From: Rhodanobacter sp.
Lineage (GTDB): Bacteria > Pseudomonadota > Gammaproteobacteria > Xanthomonadales > Rhodanobacteraceae
Reading direction: 5' to 3'
Length of the DNA stretch: 64,000 nt
Assembly (NCBI GenBank): GCA_004298015.1
Contig: SCSE01000061.1
Location: 21,822-85,821, forward strand
Shown: piece after piece, positions 48,005 to 57,760 of the stretch
Layout: every line of letters begins with the position of its first letter
Position numbering within the stretch: the first letter of the stretch is position 1
The notes under the pieces: generated by a model
Seen by the model: only the letters and a program-made list of their open reading frames with translations
What the model was told of the DNA's origin: nothing
Databases searched by the model: none
Translations under genes and position numbers: made by a program

Positions 48005-50458
48005 ATGACAAACCGTTTTGCGCGCCGCCCGCTGGCTGCCGCCATGCTTCCTCTTCTGAGCGCGAGCCTGATACTGGTCGCGGCCACGGCCAGCGCCGCC
48101 GATACCACGCCTGCATCCACCACCAAGAACACCAAGCAGTTGCAGCAGGTGGTGGTTACCGGCACCCGCGCCAGCAATCGCACCGTTGCCGAATCGCTTT
48201 CGCCAATCGACGTGCTGACACCGGCCGACCTTACCGCCAGCGGCAGCACCGACCTGGCCAGTGCACTGAGCAGCCTGCTGCCCTCGCTGGACTTCCCACG
48301 CCCGGCCATCAATGACGGCAATGATGCAATCCGGCCCGCCACCCTGCGCGGACTCTCTCCCGACGATGTGCTGGTGCTGGTCGACGGCAAGCGTTATCAC
48401 ACCACCAGCCTGGTCAACTACAACCCGTCGGTGGGACGTGGTTCGGCGCCGGTCGATCTGAACTCGATCCCCATTTCGGCCATCGACCATATCGAAGTAC
48501 TACGTGATGGCGCCGCGGCACAATACGGTTCCGACGCCATCGCCGGTGTCATCAATGTCGTGCTCAAGCATGGCAGCCGCAAGGGCAACAACAGCGTCAG
48601 CGTCACCGGCGGCATCATGGATCGCGGCGATGGTGCGCGAAACGGTATCCAGGGATCGGTCGGCATCCCGCTCGGTGGTACCGACGGCGGCGGTAATTCC
48701 CCCGGCTGGGCCAGGCTGGCATGGAACTACCAGGACAGCATGGCCACCAACCGCGCGGCCAATACCGACAAGTCCACCGCGCTGGCACCCAACAAGAGCG
48801 TGATCCCCTACGAGCGTTACGGCGACCCGGCCGTGGTCACGCGCCAGGCGCTGGTCAATTTCGGCTACAACCTGACACCGGATGTCGAACTTTACGGCTA
48901 CCTCAACATCGGCCGGCGCGACGTGACGTCCAACGGCTACTACCGCCGCTGGTTCCAGACCCGCAACGTGCCGGAGGTCTACCCCAACGGTTTCCTGCCG
49001 CAGATCGTCAATCACAGCAACGACTATGCCGGCGTGCTGGGACTGAAGGGCAAGACCGCCGGCAACTGGCACTGGGACCTTTCCGGTGATTACGGTGAAA
49101 ACATCCTGGTGTTCGACATCCAGAACACCATCAATACCAACCTCTACTACAGCACCGGTCATTCGCCGACCTATTTCCACGCCGGCACGTTCCGCAACAA
49201 GCAGGGCGTGGTCAATCTCGACCTCAACAAGGAATACAACTGGGGCTTCCTGCCGAACCCGGTAACCGTGGCTTTCGGCGCTGAATATCGCAAGGAACAG
49301 TATGTCATCGGTGCCGGTGAACCGGACTCGTATTTCCTGAACCCCAACACCGTCGTTCCCGGCTCCGTCACCCCGAGCAATCCTTCCGGCACGCCCTACC
49401 CGGGCGGCTCGCAAGTGTTCCCGGGGCTGACGCCGCAAGTGGCCGGCAGTTTCAACCGGCATAGCGAAGCAGGGTACGTCGACCTGGAGACCGACCTCAG
49501 CGACAAGCTCTCCGCGGGCGTGGCGGCCCGTGTCGAGCACTACAGCGATGCCGGCTCCACCCGTTCGGGCAAACTCTCGGCGCGTTACCAGCTCACCGAC
49601 ACCTTTGCCTTGCGTGGCACCATTTCCAACGGATTCCGCGCGCCATCGCTGGCCCAGCAGAACTACGAATCCGTGGTTACGCTGCCGCAGGCGGGCAAGC
49701 TGATCCAGGTCGGCACCTTCCGCACCTCCGATCCGGTGGCCATCTCGCTCGGCGCCAAGCCGTTGAAGCCGGAAAAGTCGACCAACTACGGTTTCGGTGC
49801 GGTATGGCAGCCGACCAACAACTTCAATGCCACGCTCGACGTCTACCAGATCCGTATCGGCAACCAGATCCTGTACTCCGACCAGATTGCGGTCAGCGTT
49901 CCGAACAGCCAGGTCCAGGCTGCCCAGTTCTTCGTCAACGGCGCCACCACCCGCACCCGCGGTGTCGACCTGATCACCAACTACCGGATGGATCTTAACG
50001 ACTACGGCAGGCTCAACCTGACCTTCAGCGGCAACTACAACAAGACCGATATCCTGAATGTCTCGACCCCGGCGTTCGGGCGTGCAAGCCAGGGGCTGCT
50101 GACGGTATCGACGCCACACACCAAGTATGTGTTCACCTCGGACTGGATGATCAAGGCCTTCTCGGTGCACGCCAACCTGACCCGCTACGGTTCGGTGACG
50201 CGCCTGGGCGACACCCCGGGACCCACCCAGGACCAGACCTTCGCCGCCCGCTGGCTGCTCGATCTGTCCGCGAGCTACAACCTGGATGCATGGACCTTCA
50301 CACTCGGTGCGGACAACCTCACCAACCAGTATCCGACCAAGGTTGCGTTCAACGACAATGCCTACGAGGATGCCTACGACGGCCTGCAATACTCACCGCT
50401 GTCGCCATTCGGCATGAACGGTCGCTACTGGTACGGCAGGATCACCTACCACTTCTGA
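48005..50458 (+). CDS. TonB-dependent receptor (tandem copy 2)
   Basis: Paralogue of the preceding receptor, 817 aa. The ATG at 48005 gives a signal peptide (MTNRFARRPLAAAMLPLLSA...ASA-A) and is preceded by GGGGACC. LQQVVVTGTRASNRT is the TonB-box/plug start, with LRGLSPDDVLVLVDGKR and VEVLRDGAAAQYGSDAIAGVIN shared with copy 1. The barrel ends ITYHF, an aromatic terminus. Same-strand MFS gene follows after 262 bases; whether it uses the receptor's cargo is unknown. Confidence 0.9.
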   Translation: MTNRFARRPLAAAMLPLLSASLILVAATASAADTTPASTTKNTKQLQQVVVTGTRASNRTVAESLSPIDVLTPADLTASGSTDLASALSSLLPSLDFPRPAINDGNDAIRPATLRGLSPDDVLVLVDGKRYHTTSLVNYNPSVGRGSAPVDLNSIPISAIDHIEVLRDGAAAQYGSDAIAGVINVVLKHGSRKGNNSVSVTGGIMDRGDGARNGIQGSVGIPLGGTDGGGNSPGWARLAWNYQDSMATNRAANTDKSTALAPNKSVIPYERYGDPAVVTRQALVNFGYNLTPDVELYGYLNIGRRDVTSNGYYRRWFQTRNVPEVYPNGFLPQIVNHSNDYAGVLGLKGKTAGNWHWDLSGDYGENILVFDIQNTINTNLYYSTGHSPTYFHAGTFRNKQGVVNLDLNKEYNWGFLPNPVTVAFGAEYRKEQYVIGAGEPDSYFLNPNTVVPGSVTPSNPSGTPYPGGSQVFPGLTPQVAGSFNRHSEAGYVDLETDLSDKLSAGVAARVEHYSDAGSTRSGKLSARYQLTDTFALRGTISNGFRAPSLAQQNYESVVTLPQAGKLIQVGTFRTSDPVAISLGAKPLKPEKSTNYGFGAVWQPTNNFNATLDVYQIRIGNQILYSDQIAVSVPNSQVQAAQFFVNGATTRTRGVDLITNYRMDLNDYGRLNLTFSGNYNKTDILNVSTPAFGRASQGLLTVSTPHTKYVFTSDWMIKAFSVHANLTRYGSVTRLGDTPGPTQDQTFAARWLLDLSASYNLDAWTFTLGADNLTNQYPTKVAFNDNAYEDAYDGLQYSPLSPFGMNGRYWYGRITYHF

Positions 50459-50720
50459 TGGTCTCGAGTCCGCCGCTCCGGCAACCACCGGAGCGACGGA
50501 CTTGCTCGATACCGCCGATCGCAACGGCGCCGGATCAGACAGCCCGTCAGCGGGGTAGCGGTGAACGGTGCATGTCCGTTCAGTACCCGCGCAACATACT
50601 GGCACAAGCCTCCCAGAACCCAGGCCGGGCCGGCCGTTGCCTGACCGCCCCCGATGCGGCCTTGATCCTCCTGAAATGGTAGCCTCCGAAGCCTTCCCGG
50701 GCTTCGCACACGGACCGAAC

Positions 50721-51959
50721 ATGCTGCGCAACCTGCGTCCAATCACCTCGCTGCTCGTCGGCGCGGCACTGCTGTTGCTGGGCGTGGGACTGTTGACGAC
50801 CCTGATCCCGCTGCGTGGCCGCGCATTGGGTTTTTCGACCACCATGCTAGGCGCGCTTACCTCGGCGTATTACGCCGGCTATTTTGTCGGCACCTTCACT
50901 CTGCCGCCGCTGATCCAGCGGATCGGCCATATCCGTGCGTTCGCGTTCTGTACCGCGTCCGTGGCTTGCCTGGTATTGCTGCATGCACTGAGCAGCAACC
51001 CCTGGCTGTGGCTGCTGCTGCGGTTGCTGGCAGGGATATCGCTGGTCGGGCTGTATGCGATCATCGAGAGCTGGCTGAACGCACAAACCGAGCCGGCCCG
51101 ACGCGGCACCGTGTTCGCGATCTACATGATGGTCAACCTCGGCTCGCTGGCGCTGGCCCAGCAGTTGCTGCGCATCCCGGGGCAATCGTTCGTGCTGTTT
51201 ATCGTCGTCGCCCTGCTGGTGTGCGCCGCCACCTTGCCGGTGGTCGCCACCCGTCAGGCACAGCCCGGCTTGCAACCGGTGCCCCGCTTGCAACTGAAGC
51301 GACTGTACGCACTTGCGCCTACGGCCGGCGCCGGCGCGCTGCTGTCAGGGTTGGCGATGGGTGCCTTCTGGGGCCTGCTGCCGGTGTATGCACGCGGGCA
51401 GGGTTTTGGCCTGACCCAGGTGGGCACCTACATGAGCGTGGCGATCCTCGGTGGGGCGGCACTGCAATGGCCGGTCGGTCGGTGGTCCGATCGACATGAC
51501 CGGCGCATCGCCCTGGCGGTGGTCTGTGCGCTTGCTACGGCACTGGCACTACTGCAACTGGGGATGGCGCAATGGCATGGCGCGATGATTGCGCTGATTT
51601 TTCTCTACGGTGGCCTCACCTTCGCTGTCTACCCGATCGTGGTGGCACACTTGGTGGATCACCTGTCGCCGGATGAGCTGCTTTCGGCCAGCAGTAGCGT
51701 GCTGCTGATCTACGGTGTCGGCTCGGCGATCGGTCCGATCGCCGCCGGTGCGCTGATGTCGAGCCTCGGCCCCGGCTCGCTGTTCGGCTGGTTTGCACTG
51801 ACCCAGGCCTTGCTGGCCGTCTATGCGGCATACCGCTATTGGCATTTTTACCGCACCCAGTCGACCGACGCCAATTTCCGCATGATGCTGCGTACCACCC
51901 CGGCAGCGTTCGACATGCTGCCGGAAACAGAAATGGAACCACCGACCGAGCCACACTGA
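50721..51959 (+). CDS. MFS transporter (YcaD-like)
   Basis: Inner-membrane major-facilitator protein, 412 aa. About 12 hydrophobic helices are visible, beginning SLLVGAALLLLGVGLLTTL and including LLRLLAGISLVGLYAIIESW with the family's ESWLNAQ stretch. The start at 50721 (MLRNLRPITS) places helix 1 correctly; a longer frame from 50568 is not membrane-like. Substrate unknown. The 3' end, including the stop codon, lies in a dispersed repeat. Confidence 0.85.
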   Translation: MLRNLRPITSLLVGAALLLLGVGLLTTLIPLRGRALGFSTTMLGALTSAYYAGYFVGTFTLPPLIQRIGHIRAFAFCTASVACLVLLHALSSNPWLWLLLRLLAGISLVGLYAIIESWLNAQTEPARRGTVFAIYMMVNLGSLALAQQLLRIPGQSFVLFIVVALLVCAATLPVVATRQAQPGLQPVPRLQLKRLYALAPTAGAGALLSGLAMGAFWGLLPVYARGQGFGLTQVGTYMSVAILGGAALQWPVGRWSDRHDRRIALAVVCALATALALLQLGMAQWHGAMIALIFLYGGLTFAVYPIVVAHLVDHLSPDELLSASSSVLLIYGVGSAIGPIAAGALMSSLGPGSLFGWFALTQALLAVYAAYRYWHFYRTQSTDANFRMMLRTTPAAFDMLPETEMEPPTEPH

Positions 51960-52024
51960 GCGGCGGAGAAAAATCGCTCGCCCACGGCGATCGCCGTGAG
52001 ACGCCCGGGTCGGCGGCGCGCTGC
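51947..52024 (+). repeat. Dispersed repeat copy B, spans the MFS stop codon
   Basis: 49 of 58 bases match copy A, including CGAGC..CACTGAG and GGCGGAGAAAAATCGC. Its second half, GCGATCGCCGTGAGACGCCCGGGTC followed by GGCGG.GCGCTGC (in two parts), matches the reverse complement of copy C (57526-57609). Confidence 0.68.
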
Positions 52025-52109
52025 AGGAAAGTCCGGGACCTTTGGCCGACCAAACTCAACGAATTTTCCCACAACGCGCGTGGGATCCTGTCGGACCTTG
52101 CTCCGCGGG

Positions 52110-54707
52110 TCAGCGCTTGCGGAAATGCAGCTGCCCGTGCTCCAGCTCGACCGCGATGGTGTCGCCCGCGCTGAACGTCCCGGCCAGCAGTTGCTGCGCC
52201 AGCGGATTCTCCAGCTGCTGCTGGATCGCCCGCTTCAACGGTCGCGCACCGTAGACCGGGTCGAAACCGATATTGCCCAGCAACGCCAGCGCTTCGTCAC
52301 TGACCTCCATCTTGAGCTGACGCTCGGCCAGCCGCTTCTCCAGGTAGCCAAGCTGGATCCGGGCGATGGCGCGGATCTGTGTCTTGTCCAGCGGGCGAAA
52401 TACCACCAGCTCGTCCAAGCGATTGATGAACTCAGGGCGGAAGTGCGCCTGCACGACACCCATCACCGAAGCCTTCATCTGCATGTACTGCTCTTCCGCA
52501 TCGCCACCTACACTGCTCTCCGACGAATCCTGGATCATCTGCGATCCGAGGTTGGAGGTCATCACGATGACGGTATTGCGAAAATCCACGGTGCGCCCTT
52601 GACCGTCGGTGAGGCGACCGTCATCAAGCACCTGCAGCAGGATGTTGAACACATCGGGGTGTGCCTTCTCCACCTCATCGAGCAGGATCACGCTGTACGG
52701 CCGGCGACGCACCGCTTCGGTAAGGTAACCGCCCTCTTCATAGCCGACATAACCCGGTGGCGCACCCACCAACCGACTGACCGCATGCTTCTCCATGAAC
52801 TCGCTCATGTCGATACGCACCATCGCATCGGTGGTATCGAACATGAATTCGGCCAGCGCCTTGCACAACTCGGTCTTGCCGACGCCGGTCGGGCCCAGGA
52901 ACAGGAACGAACCGCTGGGACGGTCCGGGTCGGAAAGCCCCGCGCGGGCCCGGCGAATCGCGTCGGAGACGGCCTTGACGGCCTCGTCCTGACCGACCAC
53001 GCGCCGGTGCAGCTCGTCCTCCATGTGCAACAGCTTTTCGCGCTCGCCCTCAAGCATCTTGGCCACCGGGATACCGGTCCAGCGCGCTACCACCTCGGCG
53101 ATTTCCTCCGCGGTGACCCGATCCTGCAGCAACTTGAAATCCTGCTGCTCGGCGGCCTGCGCTGCGGCCAGCTGCTTTTCAAGCTCCGGCAATCGGCCAT
53201 ACTGGATCTCGCTCATCTTCGCGTAGTCCTGGTGACGCTGGGCCGCCTCCATATCCAGCCGCGCCTGCTCGATCTGCTCCTTGACCCGCGTGGTGCCTTG
53301 CAGTGCGGCCTTCTCCGATTTCCAGATTTCGTTGAGGTCGGAGAACTCGCGCTCGAGTTTCTCGATATCCGTTTCCAGATCGGCAAGGCGCTGCTTCGAC
53401 TCGCTGTCCTTCTCCTTCTTCAGCATCTCGCGCTGGATCTTCAGCTGGATCAGCCGGCGCTCCAGGCGGTCCAGCTCCTCCGGCTTGGAGTCGATCTCCA
53501 TCCTGATCCGCGAAGCGGCCTCGTCCATCAGGTCGATCGCCTTGTCCGGCAGCTGCCGGTCCGGGATATAGCGGTGCGACAACGTGGCCGCGGCGACAAT
53601 CGCCGGATCGGTGATCTCCACACCATGGTGCACGGCATAGCGTTCCTTCAGTCCGCGCAGGATCGCAATGGTGTCTTCGACGCTGGGTTCGCCGACGAAG
53701 ATTTTCTGGAAGCGGCGCTCCAGCGCGGCGTCCTTCTCGATGTACTTGCGGTACTCGTCCAGCGTGGTGGCACCGATGCAGTGCAACTCGCCACGCGCCA
53801 GGGCCGGCTTGAGCATGTTGCCGGCATCCATCGAGCCCTCACCCTTGCCGGCACCGACCATGGTGTGCAGCTCGTCGATGAACAGGATCACCCGGCCTTC
53901 CTGCTTGGACAGATCGCTGAGCACCGCCTTCAGGCGCTCTTCGAACTCACCGCGGAATTTGGCCCCGGCAATCAACGCGCCCATGTCCAGCGACAATAGC
54001 CGGCGCTCGCGCAAACCTTCGGGGACTTCGCCCTTGATGATGCGCTGGGCCAGCCCCTCGACGATGGCGGTCTTGCCCACACCGGGCTCGCCGATCAGCA
54101 CCGGATTGTTCTTGGTACGCCGCTGCAGCACCTGGATCGTGCGGCGAATCTCCTCGTCGCGACCGATCACCGGATCGAGCTTGCCCTTCTCAGCCTGCTC
54201 GGTAAGATCGATGCAGTATTTCTCCAGTGCCTGACGCTGCTCCTCGGCATTCTCGCTCTGTACTTTCTCGCCACCGCGCAATTTCTCGATCGCCGCTTCC
54301 AGATTCGGCTTGGTCGCCCCGGCGGCTTTCAACGCCGCGCCCAGCTCGCCCTTGTCGTCCAGCGCCGCCAGCACAAACAGCTCGCTGGCGATGAACTGGT
54401 CGCCGCGCTGCTGCGCCAGCTTGTCGGTGAGATTGAGCAGACGCGACAACTCATTGCCGAGATTGATGTTGCCTTCCTGCCCGCTGACCTGCGGCAACCG
54501 CTCCAGAATGGCATTCACGCGCTGCTGCAATGCCGGCACGTTGACTTGCGATTGCGTCAGCAGTGGCGCGGTCGAGCCGCCCTGCTGGCTGAGCAACGCC
54601 GACATCACATGTGCCGGCTCGAGCATGTTGTTGTCTCGCCCTACCGCCAGTGACTGGGCGTCTGCCAGCGCCTGCTGGAAACGCGAAGTAAGCTTGTCCA
54701 TCCGCAT
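52110..54707 (-). CDS. clpB: ATP-dependent disaggregase ClpB
   Basis: Hexameric AAA+ chaperone of 865 aa that rescues aggregated proteins with DnaK. N-terminal Clp domain, first AAA module with [15 protein letters not shown], a coiled-coil middle domain (about residues 400-525, rich in [12 protein letters not shown]-type helices), and second module with [15 protein letters not shown]. The length is typical. ATGs at 54707 and 54701 are possible starts. A sigma-32-type promoter lies upstream. Confidence 0.96.
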   Translation of the reverse strand: MRMDKLTSRFQQALADAQSLAVGRDNNMLEPAHVMSALLSQQGGSTAPLLTQSQVNVPALQQRVNAILERLPQVSGQEGNINLGNELSRLLNLTDKLAQQRGDQFIASELFVLAALDDKGELGAALKAAGATKPNLEAAIEKLRGGEKVQSENAEEQRQALEKYCIDLTEQAEKGKLDPVIGRDEEIRRTIQVLQRRTKNNPVLIGEPGVGKTAIVEGLAQRIIKGEVPEGLRERRLLSLDMGALIAGAKFRGEFEERLKAVLSDLSKQEGRVILFIDELHTMVGAGKGEGSMDAGNMLKPALARGELHCIGATTLDEYRKYIEKDAALERRFQKIFVGEPSVEDTIAILRGLKERYAVHHGVEITDPAIVAAATLSHRYIPDRQLPDKAIDLMDEAASRIRMEIDSKPEELDRLERRLIQLKIQREMLKKEKDSESKQRLADLETDIEKLEREFSDLNEIWKSEKAALQGTTRVKEQIEQARLDMEAAQRHQDYAKMSEIQYGRLPELEKQLAAAQAAEQQDFKLLQDRVTAEEIAEVVARWTGIPVAKMLEGEREKLLHMEDELHRRVVGQDEAVKAVSDAIRRARAGLSDPDRPSGSFLFLGPTGVGKTELCKALAEFMFDTTDAMVRIDMSEFMEKHAVSRLVGAPPGYVGYEEGGYLTEAVRRRPYSVILLDEVEKAHPDVFNILLQVLDDGRLTDGQGRTVDFRNTVIVMTSNLGSQMIQDSSESSVGGDAEEQYMQMKASVMGVVQAHFRPEFINRLDELVVFRPLDKTQIRAIARIQLGYLEKRLAERQLKMEVSDEALALLGNIGFDPVYGARPLKRAIQQQLENPLAQQLLAGTFSAGDTIAVELEHGQLHFRKR

Positions 54708-54759
54708 TGGCCTATCCCCTCAGCAAAGGATTCGACGGAGTTTCCGCCACTGCAGGTGA

Positions 54760-54787
54760 AAATGCGGGCAGCGCGCACCGATTCAAG
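54760..54787 (-). promoter_or_regulatory. Sigma-32 (heat-shock) promoter of clpB
   Basis: On the minus strand CTTGAA (54787-54782), a 14-base spacer and CCGCATTT (54767-54760) closely resemble the RpoH consensus CTTGAA / CCCCATNT. It lies 53 bases upstream of the clpB start, where heat-shock control is expected. Confidence 0.72.
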
Positions 54788-54837
54788 CGAATGGCGCTGC
54801 GCGCCTTCCGCGGATAGCCGCTCGACGCGCGCCACAA

Positions 54838-55611
54838 TCAGTCTTCCGCCAACCAGATCAGGCTGGCGAAGCTGCCGCGGCGGGCCCCCTCGCGACGATG
54901 CGAATAGAAACGCGGATCAGCCAGCGTATCGAAGCCGCCGCCGTGGATGCGGGTCACCCCCGCCATCGTGAGGCGTTGACGGGCCAATCCCTCGATATCG
55001 CAGCGCCAATGTCCGGGCCGGGTCGCGGTGAAACATGCCGCCGCGGCACGATCGTGCCCGACGAAGGCCTCGCGTACCTCGTCGCCCACTTCGTATGAGA
55101 CACCCCCGGCAGCCGGACCGAGCCAGGTCAGCAGGCGGCTTGGCGGCAACTGCAGTTGTTCCACCACCGCTTCCAGCACGCCAGCAGCGAGGCCGCGCCA
55201 GCCCGCATGCGCCACACCGATGGCGCTGCCATCGTCGGCGCAGAACAGCACCGGCAGGCAATCGGCGGTCAGTACGGCCAGCACCGTGCCGGGCAGGCGC
55301 GATATCGCCGCGTCCGCTTCGGGCTCGTCCGCACTGGGCAGCGGCCCGAGCTCGGCCACGGTGCGACCATGCACCTGGCGCAACCAGCGCGGCTCCGCCG
55401 GCAGATTCAGCGTCTGCCGCAACACGCTGCGATTGGCCTGGACGGCTTCCGGCCGGTCACCATTGCGCAAGCCCAGATTGAAGCGCCCAAACGGCGGTAC
55501 CGACACACCGGGACCGTCGCGAGTCGTCACCGCGGTCCGTACCGGCAGCGGCGCTGGCCAGTCAGGGAAGATCCAGGCGGCATCCATGCTGGACCCTGTC
55601 GTGGCCGCCAT
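54838..55611 (-). CDS. pgeF: PgeF (YfiH) multicopper-oxidase-fold purine/peptidoglycan editing protein
   Basis: DUF152/YfiH family, 257 aa. Cys in VLTADCLPVLFC and His in IGVAHAGWRGLAAG form the metal-binding set with a further His (VHGRTV). E. coli PgeF removes a misplaced serine from muropeptides and homologues have been reported as purine nucleoside phosphorylases. It starts next to the rluD stop; an internal ATG (55587) is also possible. Downstream gene of rluD, as in many bacteria. Confidence 0.92.
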   Translation of the reverse strand: MAATTGSSMDAAWIFPDWPAPLPVRTAVTTRDGPGVSVPPFGRFNLGLRNGDRPEAVQANRSVLRQTLNLPAEPRWLRQVHGRTVAELGPLPSADEPEADAAISRLPGTVLAVLTADCLPVLFCADDGSAIGVAHAGWRGLAAGVLEAVVEQLQLPPSRLLTWLGPAAGGVSYEVGDEVREAFVGHDRAAAACFTATRPGHWRCDIEGLARQRLTMAGVTRIHGGGFDTLADPRFYSHRREGARRGSFASLIWLAED

Positions 55612-56586
55612 TCAGTAATCGTCCGTACCGTGAAGGGCCAGGTCAGCGCGCAGCGCCTCGATCAGCGCGAGCTGATCTGCTGGGCGCTCCACGCTGAACG
55701 ACAGCGGCTCGGCGGTTACCGGATGCACGAACGCCAGTTGCTCCGCGTGCAGTGCCTGGCGACGGAACCCCCGCAACACGGCGACCAGCTCGGGCGCTGC
55801 GCCCTTCGGCAGCTTCAGCCCGCCACCGTACAGCGGATCACCCAGCAGCGGATGACCCACATGTGCCATATGCACACGAATCTGGTGAGTGCGACCGGTT
55901 TCCAGCTGGCACTGCACCAGGGTGTGGGCGCGAAAGCGCTCGCGCAGGCGGTAATGGGTCACCGCGCGCTTGCCGTCCTCCTCGTCGCGCACCGACTGAC
56001 GCAGGCGATCACCCATGGAGCGACCCAACGGCGCATCCACCGTGCCGCCAGCCACCATCGTGCCCAGCACCACCGCCTCGTACTGGCGCTCGACGTCATG
56101 CCGCGACAGCATCTCCACCAGCGCCGTCAGCGCCGGGAACGACCTGGCCACCACCATCAATCCGGACGTGTCCTTGTCCAGCCGATGGACGATGCCCGCG
56201 CGCGGCAACTCCGCCAGTCCGGGATCGTGATGCAGGAGGCCGTTAAGCAAGGTTCCCGCCGGATTGCCGGCCCCCGGGTGTACCACCAGCCCGGCCGGCT
56301 TGTTCAGCACCAGCAGATGTTCATCCTCATGGACGATCTCCAGCGGGATCGCCTCAGCGGTACTGGTTACCTCGGTTTCCAGTTCAGCCTGCAGCTGAAC
56401 CTGTTCACCGCCCCGAAGCAAATGCCGCGGGGGCACCTGCACCCCGTCCAGCATCGCCGCACCGGATTTGATCCAGCCGCTGAGCCGCGAGCGTGAATAA
56501 TCCGGGAACATCTCCGCCAATGCCTGGTCGAATCTGCGTCCTGCGGCCGTCAATGGCACCGTGGCTTCATGCCGGATGCTGGTCAT
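55612..56586 (-). CDS. rluD: 23S rRNA pseudouridine synthase RluD
   Basis: RluA-family enzyme, 324 aa. N-terminal S4 RNA-binding domain ([18 protein letters not shown]), catalytic Asp in [14 protein letters not shown], and [27 protein letters not shown] chose ATG 56586 with GGAG seven bases upstream; a GTG at 56598 is possible. In E. coli it modifies helix 69 of 23S rRNA. It is divergent from bamD, a conserved arrangement. Confidence 0.93.
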   Translation of the reverse strand: MTSIRHEATVPLTAAGRRFDQALAEMFPDYSRSRLSGWIKSGAAMLDGVQVPPRHLLRGGEQVQLQAELETEVTSTAEAIPLEIVHEDEHLLVLNKPAGLVVHPGAGNPAGTLLNGLLHHDPGLAELPRAGIVHRLDKDTSGLMVVARSFPALTALVEMLSRHDVERQYEAVVLGTMVAGGTVDAPLGRSMGDRLRQSVRDEEDGKRAVTHYRLRERFRAHTLVQCQLETGRTHQIRVHMAHVGHPLLGDPLYGGGLKLPKGAAPELVAVLRGFRRQALHAEQLAFVHPVTAEPLSFSVERPADQLALIEALRADLALHGTDDY

Positions 56587-56657
56587 GCCCTGCTCCACGG
56601 GCTACGGCCTGTTTCGGCTATCATGCCTTTTCGATCAAACATCTGAATTCATTTCCC

Positions 56658-57512
56658 ATGCGTGTAACCAAGCTGCCGATGTTCAAATTGCCTGCCCTGA
56701 AGCTGCTCGCCATTGTCGCGATTATCGCCACGATGAGCGCCTGTTCGATGTTCGGTACCAAGCGTGACACCATCAACACCATGCCGGTCGGCGAGCTGTA
56801 CAACAAGGCCCACGACTCGTTGGAGAACGCCGACTACGCCGCCGCCACCCGCGCCTACCAGCGGCTCATCGCCCGCTTTCCATCCGGCGCCTACAACGAG
56901 CAGGCCCAGCTCGACATGGCCTATTCGCAGTACAAGGACAACCAGCCGGACGATGCCTTGTCGACCGTCAACCGCTTCATCAAGACCTATCCGGCCAACA
57001 AACATGTCGATTATGCCTATTACCTGCGCGGCCTGATCAACTTCGATCGTACCAGCGGCTTCATCGAACGCTATGTCAGCCGTGACAGTGCGCAATCACG
57101 GCGCGACCAGGGCTACAACCTGCAGGCGTTTGATGACTTCTCCGAACTTTCGCGCCGCTTTCCCGACAGCGCCTATACCGCCGATGCACGCCAGCGGATG
57201 ATTTACCTGCGTAACGTGCTGGCACAGCACGAGATCAACGTTGCCGAGTTCTACCTGCGGCACAAGGCCTACATCGCCTCGGCCGACCGCGCACAGTATG
57301 TCATCGAACACTACCAGCAGGCACCGCAGGCCGGCGATGCCCTGGCCATCCTGTGCCGCAGCTACCTGGCGCTGGACCACAAGAAGCTCGCCGCGCAGAC
57401 GCGCAAGGTACTGGCCCTGAACTACCCGGACCACCCCTATCTGACCGATCCCAACTGGCCGCATGAGCCATCGCTGCTGCGCAAGATGATTCCGTTCTCC
57501 GGGCATCACTGA
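56658..57512 (+). CDS. bamD: Outer-membrane assembly lipoprotein BamD
   Basis: TPR lipoprotein of the BAM complex, 284 aa from ATG 56658; an ATG at 56679 is also usable. The signal peptide ends in the lipobox MSAC. Five TPR-like helical pairs include YNKAHDSLENADYAAATRAYQRL and FPSGAYNEQAQLDMAYSQYK. Divergent from rluD. A dispersed repeat and a terminator follow. Confidence 0.93.
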   Translation: MRVTKLPMFKLPALKLLAIVAIIATMSACSMFGTKRDTINTMPVGELYNKAHDSLENADYAAATRAYQRLIARFPSGAYNEQAQLDMAYSQYKDNQPDDALSTVNRFIKTYPANKHVDYAYYLRGLINFDRTSGFIERYVSRDSAQSRRDQGYNLQAFDDFSELSRRFPDSAYTADARQRMIYLRNVLAQHEINVAEFYLRHKAYIASADRAQYVIEHYQQAPQAGDALAILCRSYLALDHKKLAAQTRKVLALNYPDHPYLTDPNWPHEPSLLRKMIPFSGHH

Positions 57513-57525
57513 TCCAGCGGTCACA

Positions 57526-57609
57526 GGATGTGAAAATATCGAACGCCGCAGCGCACCGCCGACACGGGCATCTGACGGCGATCGCAGTAGGGGGGCGCAT
57601 TTTCACGGC
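57526..57609 (-). repeat. Dispersed repeat copy C (inverted), after bamD
   Basis: Reverse complement aligns with copies A and B. Shared with A (opposite strand): AAAATATCGAACGCCGCAGCG-type block and TCGCAG.AGG..GGGCG. Shared with B: the GCGATCGCCGT...GGCGGTGCGCTGC block. Ends GTGAAAAT...ATTTTCAC can pair, giving a long hairpin. Confidence 0.68.
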
Positions 57610-57628
57610 TTCTCGGCTGGTGAAAGGG

Positions 57629-57658
57629 AAAAAGCCGGCGCCATGGCGCCGGCTTTTT
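57629..57658. terminator. Bidirectional terminator between bamD and nadE
   Basis: A perfect palindrome AAAAAGCCGGCGCCATGGCGCC followed by GGCTTTTT (30 bases in all). It can terminate both bamD and the convergent nadE transcripts. Confidence 0.9.
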
Positions 57659-57760
57659 CATTCCTGACGCCGCCAACATTCTGCCTGCCACCTCACGCTG
57701 GCGCTGAAAAACAGGGCGCCGGCGCGCGGCACCGGAATGGCGTTGGTGGTGTGTGGAGGC

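Noticed and set aside
51996-53999. Plus-strand frame of 667 codons antisense to clpB
   Set aside because: ClpB is unambiguous on the opposite strand and this frame starts in a dispersed repeat.
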